Assembly (NCBI GenBank): GCA_010094025.1
Contig: ML991785.1
Location: forward strand, 62,001 to 126,000
Reading direction: 5' to 3'
Length of the DNA: 64,000 nt
Source: Viridothelium virens
Lineage: Eukaryota > Ascomycota > Dothideomycetes > Trypetheliales > Trypetheliaceae
Position numbers and translations under genes: made by a program. Below are positions 33,033-42,272 of the stretch, one piece after another. Each line of letters opens with the position of its first letter. Position 1 is the first letter of the stretch. A model generated the notes under the pieces. That model made no database searches, had not been told where the DNA came from, and worked only from the letters and a program-made list of their open reading frames with translations.

Positions 33033-34418
33033 ACTGAAAGGCCCGATTTCAACGAGCTGCGGGCATGGAGGGCGGCATCGGAGGAGCAGAGACTAGAGGA
33101 GGGGCCTACCAGAGATAGCTGTGTCAGTACTCCGTACCAAGGACTCAGGCCCTCGAGCACGAGGTGAAGCAGCAGTGCGAGAGACCTCTGTACCTGCAGT
33201 CAGTGAAGGGAATGTTCGCACATGCGACGGGCGTGCCACGCTTGCTTGGAAGTTTGGGGGGTTCCGTGGTTGTCTCGGCGCCGCAAGCTGAACCTTGAAC
33301 TTTGTTGTGACGAAAGTGATTGGGCGTTTGCCGAAGCGGGTCGCCTCGGGCGGGCGGTGGCAGGTGCGCTCTACTAATCCGGTCTCAGTGGACGGCGAGG
33401 CTGGTCAATAGGTGACAATGGAGGATTTCAAGACGGAGGGGGCTGAGGAGGGAGCGGTTGTTGTCAATTGGGGTTTGGTAGTTTGATGGTTTGGTGGGTC
33501 GGCGGAGAAGTCGAGTCGTTAGCTAGACGGGACGGTCACTATCTGGGCTCAACGACGACATGGAACCAAGGCACAGTGGCACCAATGCACGCCTGCAGTC
33601 CGCTTCAACCTTTTCTGCCCTCTGCTACAACCAACACGGAATCCTGTCAGGGCTGCCACCGAAGCACTTTGCCCGTCTTTCTCCGTCGATTGGTTACGAA
33701 GCAAACCCAGGAGGCTGGGGCTACCTTCCCGCTGTGTGCGGTGGCTGGTGGACAAGGTCTTTCGATTTGTCCGCTACCTAGCATCTGCCCACTTTGCTGT
33801 CACACACTGGACCTCACTTTTCCGGCTGACCTTTTTCAGCTTCATGTGGGAGTGGTCGTTTTCGAAGGGAGTGGCAATGCTCGAGGTTGCACGTTGCAGT
33901 GCCGAATTGACTTGCATCGCGGACCAGGCCACTGCAGGCCCATGCCTCTGTATGCACGCCCCGGCATGCAGGAGATGGCCAAGTCATTCCGCAACCCTAG
34001 CCTAGCTTTGTCTGCTCTTCGATACTACTTGGATGCTAAGGTACTCCGTAGGGGCAGCACAACAGTCGGATTTTCTCTCGTTGCCTATCTAAGCACACGA
34101 ATCTACCAATAGATCATGAGATTATCTTTGTCCTTCGGCGATCGCTCCCAGACATATGTCGGATCTACCAGATTCAGTCTCAAATCACTAACTGCCATAG
34201 GTCGTGAGGTGCTGATGTAATACATGCTGGTGCATACTGGTGCATACACATCCAGGCACCAAGGTGATGACTTGTTGGTAGGTCGAGATTAGTACTAGAC
34301 TATCAAGCGTCCCACCAGTAATATTGAGACTGTTCGTGCCGTGCTCAAGTAACTTCGGCTTCACCTCACTTTGATGCCTTCATTGACATGCACAGGTATT
34401 TATTTCGTTACTGATACC
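33033..34418. other. divergent intergenic region, 1.4 kb
   Basis: Promoters of the giant protein (minus) and the aminotransferase (plus). A 214-codon plus-strand frame at 33468-34112 starts at TTG, is Cys/Leu-rich without motif and overlaps smaller frames; I do not call it a gene. Confidence 0.5.
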
Positions 34419-36084
34419 ATGACTCTTGTGAAAGGCCACCTTAGCAAAAGGGGAGCTGAACTTGCTCAGGGCGAAAATTATCGAGAAAAATTTAAAGCAA
34501 TCTTGGATGATCCATATGACTCAGTCAAGAATCCAGACGGATTCATCAACTTTGGTACCGCTGAAAATGTAAATATGTCTTTCTGAACAGGACCAGCATA
34601 CCTTTGGGATAACCGATGTTGCCTCTCGCTATGGCCAACACCTTATACCTGCCCGCTATCTCCGCCAAACTAGAAGCAATTACCTATCCATGAATGATAC
34701 AGAATCCCCATCTCCCGCGATACTAACAAAGTGCTATAGTATGTAATGAGGAATGAAGCTAGAGATTTTTCAAACAAGCAAGTAAGAGAAGAAACTAAAG
34801 ATATCTCTTCGCATAGCTCTTATTCTTTGGCTCTAGCTTGAACTATCTTCAAAGGACTTTAGTTATGGCGAGGGTCCTTGGGGAACTGAAAGATTACGGC
34901 AGGCAACGGCCAAGCACTTCAACACGTATGCAAGCCTTCAACTTTCAGAAGCGATCCCTCGGCACTATCTTCCAGAATTGACTCTAAAAGGTTCTTCAAA
35001 CCAAGCACGGCGGTTCTTCCAGAGGATTTCATCATCGCAAATGGTGTTGTTTCTCTCTGTGAGATGCTGGGATGGGCCATCGGTGACCCAGGAAACTGCA
35101 TTATCCTTACCAGACCAAGCTATCAAGCTTTCCCTCCTGATTTCAGGACCAAAGCCAAGTATGTCAGGCTCCATAGATGGTCTTCAGCGTCGTGAAAGCT
35201 GCTCATAATACGCCATCAGAATACGATCACAATTTGTCGAATTCGGCACCACGGATCAGTTCTCCTTAGCCTGCATACCGCACTATGAACACACAATTCA
35301 GCAGGCTCTAAAGTCTGGCATGACGCCTCGCGCTATTGTCCTTTGCAATCCGCACAATCCCTTGGGCAAATGCTATCCTCCTGCTACGGTCAAAGCCCTG
35401 ATGTCTCTATGCAAAAGACATAATCTCCACCTGATCAGTGATGAAGTCTATGCACTTTCGGTTTACGATACTTCTAAGGAGCATTCTGTGCCATTCACAA
35501 GCGTGTTGAGCTTCAAGGAAGATGAGCACATGGATAGAGAAATGGTGCATGTACTGTACAGTATGAGCAAAGATTTTGCGGCCGCCGGAATCCGAATTGC
35601 AATGATGCATACCCGGAACCAGCAACTTCTACGGGCCATGCTCTCCATGAACCAATTCCATTGGTCCGGAGCGGTACTTGAGAAGCTTGCAGCTGAGATT
35701 CTCGAGCATGAGGAGTGGATCACCAGCTTTGTTGCGTTGTCCAAGAAAAGGCTACTGCAGGGAAGCGCTCTCATTAGACGAATTCTGGACGAGCGTGCGG
35801 TGCCGTACTTGGAAGATGCAAATGCAGGATTCTTCATTTGGGCCGATTTTGGGAAGTTTTTAGGAGACGATGGGAATGATGTGGAGGATGGATGGAGGCG
35901 GGAAGGAGAGTTATTGAAGGCAGCAATGGAAAGAAAGGTCTACATTACGCCTGGATCAATCGTGGCGGCAGAGAGGCCAGGTTTTTTCAGAATTGTCTTT
36001 AGCCAGGAGCCATCAGTGACTGAGGAGGGAATGGAGAGGGTATTCGAGGCTGTCGAGAGCTTGCAGCGTGTCTGGCGGACGTGA
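34419..36084 (+). CDS. class I/II PLP aminotransferase, 1-aminocyclopropane-1-carboxylate synthase-like
   Basis: A PLP enzyme of fold type I related to plant ACC synthase and fungal ACS-like aminotransferases; the substrate in fungi is generally unknown. Five exons fit in phase (34419-34568, 34740-34781, 34837-34925, 34976-35158, 35220-36084), total 442 residues, a normal length. Intron 1 has a perfect TACTAAC branch site. Motifs: GFINFGTAEN near the start, LSSKDFSYGEGPWGTERLR, IIANGVVSLCEMLGW, IVLCNPHNPLGKCY, LISDEVYALSVY (PLP-binding Asp and Tyr), YSMSKDFAAAGIRIAM (Schiff-base Lys) and PGFFRIVFS (carboxylate-binding Arg). An in-frame ATG at 34374 is an alternative start adding 15 residues. 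No biosynthetic cluster surrounds it; the next gene is a mitochondrial protease on the same strand. Family assignment is firm; ACC-forming activity is not shown. Confidence 0.88.
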
Positions 36085-36472
36085 GAGGTCTCCACTTAAT
36101 GGTTGCCGCGATGACGCCAATAGTTTGAGCATCTGTGACCCAATATAAGGCTGGATTATAGCGTTGAGAAAACTTTACGTACTATAGGGTTTCTGCTCTA
36201 CACGACGTGAGCCGCCGACGCCGACCAGATGAGGATGAGCGCCATGTCGCCCGAAAGCACGTGAGTGACGTGCATCCGTCATCAGCTTCTCGCTGCCACT
36301 CCAAACTTTTCCCTCGCCTCATCAATCCCAACACGCCCCAAGGCTGGTGGGGCCATACCCATTTCTTCTACATTCCACTCGAGTGGGAACTAACATTCTT
36401 TCTGCTATCCGACTCGACTTTGCATTGCTTTGCTTCAACATAACATTCGGCTGGTGGAAAACGCCAATCATC
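36085..36472. other. intergenic, promoter of the i-AAA protease gene
   Basis: Short gap between two plus-strand genes; the latter half is pyrimidine-rich, as in many fungal promoters. Nothing else seen. Confidence 0.5.
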
Positions 36473-39097
36473 ATGGCCTTCCAGGCCCCAGTCAACCTCC
36501 AGGTTCTTACCCAACACTCCATATTGAAATTACAACTTTCTTCTAATACACTATTATCTAGGCGATCGCATCGGCGACTACGGAAATATGGCCTTCGATA
36601 TCCTCTGTTCTCTCTAATCCCTGGCGGACGTTAAGGCGCGACGTGTCTGCTATCCGGGAAAAACCAACAGTAACTTCAAGAACGTTCTCCACGACAACGA
36701 GTAGACCAGTTCAAGATGTGGGTATAACTTCTCTGTCCAAAAAAGGCAGGCGCTGACTTGTCCAGGCAACCCCTGCATCAGTACCAGAATTTTTAGCAAA
36801 TGTGAACCTGGCCTCATTGAGACAGTCATCAGTATCGCAAGGAGGTCTGGGGAGCCACAGTATATCGAGCATAGTTCGCGCTGGTTCGTGCAACTTTTTG
36901 AAGAGTTTGAATGCCTGCGCTAATTGTTACAGTTCCTCAAAATGGTCTCAATCGTTGTAATCCGCTTGCAAGCTCTCTTCCTTCATTGCCTAGACCATAC
37001 TTCCGCCAGTATTCGACAGCTCTACATACAGGGTCAGTGAGATGGCATGCTCCAGCGCGGACGCTCGGTGTCGGATTGCTGCAGCACCGGACCCTCCTCG
37101 GCGGCAATACCTCGCGAAACCTCCTGGCTCATCTGGAACAAACCGCTAATAATAACCCTCAAAGCGCTACTGCTCAGAACGCCTTCTATTCAGCTCTTCT
37201 CCGGGCTAATATGCCTGAGATTATTGTCGAAAGATATCAGACTGGACGATACGCTTCGAATGCGGCGTGCGAGCAAATGTATATTCGTGCGCTTGAGCGG
37301 ACTGGATCTGGTGGATCGGGAATTCTAACTTCGCAGCTAGCTTCATCTGGAGCAGGGGCAAGAGATTTGTCGGGCGATCAACTATCCGCGGTTGCGCAAG
37401 CGGCGGCTGCTCGAGCCCGTGGAGGCAACGTGGGCAGTGTCCGGGGTGGCTCTGGTGATAAAAGCTCTCCTCTCTACGTTGTCGTTGACGAATCTATTGG
37501 CAATTCGGTTTTCAAATGGGTCAAGTTTCTGCTCTGGTTTGCTCTCCTCACATACCTTTCCCTCGTTGCGATCACCGTCTTTGTGGAAGCTACTAGTGTG
37601 GTCAAGAAGATTGGTGGTTCGCAAAACGCCGAGGCTCGACCAGAGTTACAAAATACCCGCTTCAGCGATGTCCATGGCTGTGATGAGGCCAAAGATGAGC
37701 TTCAAGAGCTCGTCGAATTCCTCAAAGCACCCGACAAATTCAATAACCTTGGCGGAAAGTTACCAAAAGGAGTGCTCCTTGTGGGGCCCCCGGGAACTGG
37801 CAAGACGCTTCTTGCTCGAGCAGTGGCAGGGGAAGCTGGAGTGCCGTTCTTCTACATGTCTGGGTCTGAGTTCGACGAAGTCTACGTGGGCGTTGGTGCG
37901 AAACGCGTCCGTGACCTATTTAACTCCGCAAAGGCCAAAGCTCCTGCCATTGTGTTCATTGATGAGCTGGACGCGGTTGGCGGTAAGCGCAATGAGCGAG
38001 ATGCTGCCTATTCTAAGCAAACCTTGAACCAACTTTTGACGGACCTCGATGGGTTCGATCAAAACTCCGGCGTCGTCTTTTTGGCTGCTACGAACTTCCC
38101 CAAATTGCTCGACAAAGCCTTGACTCGGCCAGGACGTTTTGACCGCAACATCGTGGTTCCCTTACCCGACGTTCGTGGCCGCGCTGCCATTCTCAGCCAC
38201 CATATGCGCAACGTTCAAATTGGTACTGATGTCGACGCCACGATCATTGCTCGAAATACTCCCGGCTTCTCTGGGGCGGATCTAGAAAATGTCGTCAACC
38301 AGGCTGCCGTTCGTGCAAGCAAAAACAAAGCAAAGAAGGTTCATATGATTGATTTTGACTGGGCGCGAGAAAGAATCATGATGGGAGCGGAGCGCAAGAG
38401 TGCTGTCATTCAGCAGAAAGATAAGGTCGCAACCGCGTACCACGAAGGCGGTCATGCCCTTGTCTCTATCTTCAATCCTGAATGCGACCCGCTCTACAAG
38501 GTGACTATCTTACCGCGTGGTCAGGCCCTAGGCATTACTTCCTCCTTACCTGAGCTTGACCGGGTCTCAATGGCCAAGAAGCAATTCATCGCCATGATCG
38601 ACATGGCGATGGGTGGTAAAGTTGCTGAAGAGATTATTTATGGTCCGGATGCCGTAACAAGTGGCTGTTCATCGGATCTCCAGAATGCAACAGGCGTTGC
38701 CTACGCCATGGTTACCCAGTATGGCATGTCGGACGGACTGGGCAACGTAGACCTTCACAGCGAGTACCGCTATTTATCTTCAGAGACGAAGCAACGGATC
38801 GAGAACGAAGTACGAAGTATCATTGAAGACAGCCGCGAGCGAGTGACGAAGCTACTCACTTTGAAGAGGAGGGAACTCGAACTCCTCGCTAAAGCGCTCG
38901 TCGAGTACGAGACTTTGGACAAGTCTGAAGTGGAGAAGATTCTGAAGGGGGAGAAGCTGCCGAACAAAGTGGGCGAGTCGCCTCAGGAGCCATCAGGAAT
39001 CAAGCTGCCTGATAGTCTGCTCCCACCGCCAGTACAGCCACCGGTAGTGTCTCCAGGATCAGCAGGTTTAGGTGGCAATTCGGCCAGCGGAACATAG
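36473..39097 (+). CDS. YME1: mitochondrial i-AAA protease (Yme1/YME1L)
   Basis: An ATP-dependent zinc protease of the inner membrane, facing the intermembrane space, that degrades unassembled and damaged membrane proteins. The main exon encodes the long part from about 36.91-36.99 kb to the stop. It holds a transmembrane segment ([20 protein letters not shown]), the AAA+ module with Walker A GPPGTGKT (near 37,787), Walker [12 protein letters not shown] and RPGRFDRNI, then the M41 zinc site [10 protein letters not shown] (near 38,446) with the distant acidic ligand region [12 protein letters not shown]. The start is most likely the ATG at 36473: [10 protein letters not shown] fits what I recall of fungal Yme1 N-termini, and a spliced exon from 36562 adds an Arg/Ser/Thr-rich presequence ([21 protein letters not shown]). 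One or two further short introns before about 36,992 are likely; I could not fix their edges, and a start at the ATG at 36911 is the conservative alternative. Confidence 0.93.
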
Positions 39098-40187
39098 TCT
39101 CCACGCCACGCTGAGAATTGACAGAACAGATTCAAGTTTTTCGGTCATTAAAGGTGGTATCCTTTCTTCGCTTTCGGAGCATGTCGCCTCTACAGGACTT
39201 CTATCCTGCAGATTTCTTTTGTATTGAAACGGTCAAGCGGAGGCAATTTATCGTCTCGTCGTTACTGGCGTCACCCATGGAGTTAGGTAGTCATCCAAGG
39301 TCGTGACTGCCTAAGTCTCTCGGCAAACAGAGTTTGTAGTAATAGAGTAGTAAAATTCTTCCGAGAAGCCTAAAATCCAAGCTTCTGTCAAAATGACGCT
39401 CGACCGTCCAATCCCTTCTGATCCTGTGACTATTTCTCCGCATAGTCGTGTAAATGGTTTCTGTGGCGATGGATCGGCAGAGGCAAACACCGCAAAGACC
39501 AGGGGCAAAGGTCTCCCGCTCCCGCTGATTCGTTTCGAACTCTCGCTTCGCCGTTTCATCTCCATCCCTGACGCAGAGCCATCGCGTCCTGAGAGGCGGC
39601 CACGGTGGCCACCTTCCCGCGCGGGTTCCTGTTCCTGTGCCTGCATCAGATCAGGTCGACAATCTGGCTTTGCCCAGAAAGGCCGAGGCACCGGCCTCCT
39701 GTTCCACCCCGCAGAGCAGAGGGACCAACCGCGCGCCTTCGTGTCGATAGGTAGAGAGAACAAGCTCTCTGCGGTGAGATGCGGTTGGCTCACATGAGAC
39801 CGGCTAAGCTGATCGATAGCGCCGGCTGTACATGTTGGAGGCTCGTGTTTGGTAGGAGCAGATGTGGGTGCGGAGCTTCCTGGTTGATTGGGAAGGTGTC
39901 GCATCCACTAACCATAGTTTTTGTAACCTCACCACCTGCACCGCTGATCGTGCATAGGTAGTCACCGTACATCTTCACGGGGTACACCCTCTTTGTCTAT
40001 ATTCACCCACTTCGCTCTCTACCGTGTACATTTGTGCTTTCTCACTCACAACTACGTTCCTTCGATCACAATTTACTTCGCTTCTTTCCACAATTATGAT
40101 TCTTGGTCTGTGACTACCTAGTACTTTGTGCAGCGACGTTTCTATAAAGTCTGTCTCTGCAATTCAACTGAAAATCCGACCACTACA
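39098..40187. other. intergenic, promoter of the GH76 gene; one weak reading frame
   Basis: A 134-codon plus-strand frame at 39393-39797 begins at a well-placed ATG (CAAAATGACG), but its product is Arg/Pro/Ser-rich without motif, and an opposite-strand frame of 197 codons overlaps it; neither is convincing. From about 39,980 to 40,187 the DNA is pyrimidine-rich (TTTGTCTATATTCACCC, CTTCGCTCTCTACC), as expected of a leader for the gene starting at 40188. Confidence 0.5.
40096..40113 (+). promoter_or_regulatory. short upstream reading frame before the GH76 start
   Basis: A five-codon frame (MILGL) with its own stop lies 74 bases before the GH76 start codon, inside the pyrimidine-rich leader. 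If the mRNA begins upstream of it, it could lower translation of the main frame; the transcript start is unknown. Confidence 0.3.
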
Positions 40188-41748
40188 ATGCTTCCCACGG
40201 TCTCTACACTTTTGCTAGTCGTTGTAGCGGGCGTGCAACGTGCTGCTAGCATCTCACTGAACACCAGCGATGACGGTTTGCCATTCCCAGCCCATGGTAG
40301 AGTCTTGTTCAGTCGAGCTGATTAAACAATTCAGTGTCTATACGCCAAGCCGCGGCCACCGCAGCAAAAGGAATGCTTTCGTACTATACAAATACCGGTG
40401 GCAGTGTTGGGGGTCAACTTGGTTTACTCAATTCGCCCTATTACTGGTGGGAATCAGGAGCCATGTGGGGAGCTATGCTGGATTATTGGAAATACACAGT
40501 ACGTTAGCTGGAAGTCATTTCCGAAGAAGCCAGGACGACGATTGACAAGCTGTTCAGGGCGACACAACATATCAGAACGAAACCCTGACAGCCATAACTG
40601 CTCAATTGGGTCCCGCCAATGACTTCATCCTCCAAGACCAGATCTTCGACACTGGTAACGACGATCAAGCATTTTGGGGCGTTACTGCTATGACCGCCGC
40701 CGAATACGGCTTTCCCGACCCTCCTGCTCCCCTTCCCACCTGGGCGCAAGTCGCCTCTAATGTCTTCAATGGTCTAGCGTCCCGCTGGAATACGACATAT
40801 TGCGAAGGCGGTTTGCTCTGGCAGATCTACGCTTCCAACGTCAACGGTCAAAATTACAAGAACTCCATCTCGAATGGTGGCCTCTTCCAGCTCGGTGCCC
40901 GCCTAGCGCGGTACACCGGCAACACGACATACAGCGAGTGGGCGGAGAAAGCCTGGGACTGGACCGCAGCAGTCGGCCTTATCGATCCGGCTAGCTACGC
41001 TGTCTACGACGGCACCGATTCTTCCCAGAATTGTACCTCCGTCGATCACGACCAGTGGTCCTACAACGTCGGCATGTTCATCTACGGCGCCGCGACCATG
41101 TATAACATCTCCGGAACGGCCGCCGCTCCTTCGGCTTCCGTTGCTACCTGGCAGACCCGGCTTGAGGGACTCGTGAATGGGACCTCGGTCTTCGTGTCTC
41201 CGTTCTCGAATGCCACGAACGTAATGTTCGAGGTTGCGTGCGAGAAAGAGGGGACTTGTAACACCGATCAATTTTCATTCAAGGGCTTCCTCGCACGCTG
41301 GCTCTCCCAATCCAGCGTGTTCGCCCCTCAAATTTCCGACACTATTGCGCCATGGTTGCAAACCTCTGCGCAGGCGGCAGCGCAATCGTGTACGGGGCTT
41401 GGAAACTCAAGTTGTGGAACCAAATGGTGGGTGGAAGGATTCGATGGAGTGACGGGTGCAGGGCAGCAGATGAGCGCGTTGGAGGTGATCGATAGCTTGC
41501 TTGTGGGTAGTGGGGATGTGCCCTTGAAAGGTGGGGCGGCGCCATCATCCTCCTCGTCCTCATCTTCTGTGGACACATCGACTCTGGTGACTTGGACGAC
41601 GGTCGTGCCAACGAGCAGTTCGTCCGCTGGCGTATCAACGACAGCCGTGACGCCGGGGACAACGAGTTCAACCTCAACAGCTAATGCGAGTGTGATGGGT
41701 GGGCTAGCGAGCGCGATTGCTTCGATGGCGAGTCAAGGCAATTCCTAG
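40188..41748 (+). CDS. GH76 family, DCW1/DFG5-type mannan endo-1,6-alpha-mannosidase
   Basis: Enzymes of this group are thought to move GPI-anchored mannoproteins from the membrane to wall glucan. Three exons (40188-40275, 40335-40498, 40558-41748) fit in phase, total 480 residues. The signal peptide is MLPTVSTLLLVVVAGVQRAAS. The family pattern is clear: MLSYYTNTGGSVG, YYWWESGAMWGAMLDYW, GNDDQAFWG (the paired catalytic aspartates), CEGGLLWQIY, SNGGLFQLGARLARYTG, DHDQWSYNVGMFIYGAA, FKGFLARWL and GAGQQMSALEV. The C-terminus is Ser/Thr-rich and ends GGLASAIASMASQGNS, without the strongly hydrophobic GPI tail typical of Dcw1/Dfg5. So it may be soluble, use a weak tail, or have a last exon I have not seen. 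The intron 1 donor is GTTTGC, less usual, so that junction is the least certain. Confidence 0.92.
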
Positions 41749-42272
41749 AGGGTTCATGCCAATACTTGACGAGTCCAGGAGACAAGGACCGGGCCGATTG
41801 AATATGCTTTTACGTGACATCGGATTGGGCATTCAACTGTGTATATTTATCCTCATTGGGGAAAAACGGACTAGTACATTATTGTAGCATATATGAAACA
41901 TACATCAATGACAAGGTTTACTCAGGACAAAGAACGGGAATTCGATCCAGAGTTTCTCTTTTCTACCCCGTGACCCGACCCAGGCCAAATCTTTGGGGAT
42001 ACACTATGTCTACAAGAATCCTCTATATGTATTCACTGAATACTCCAACGAGTCCCTCTCCAACCCAGCCGCCGGCTCTGGCCTATGTCCAGCATTTTTC
42101 ACCAGAAAGGCCATCAAACACCAAGGATGCAAGATCTACCACGCAACACGATATGTAGAACCTCTTCCACCCCATTCTATGTCATCATCACATCGCCGCA
42201 TTACCACATTACTACATCACCATATTGTTTCTTCTCCGCGGTTGGTCATCTCGTAGCCCCTTCCCTCTTTCT
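41749..42272. other. convergent 3' intergenic region
   Basis: Between the 3' ends of the GH76 gene (plus) and the C2-domain gene (minus). No gene seen. Confidence 0.5.

Noticed and set aside
33468-34112. 214-codon plus-strand frame
   Set aside because: It starts at TTG, has no domain, is Cys/Leu-rich and lies in the promoter gap between two real divergent genes.
39311-39904. Overlapping frames of 134 (plus) and 197 (minus) codons
   Set aside because: Both are low-complexity without motif and overlap on opposite strands; chance openness in GC-rich intergenic DNA is more likely.
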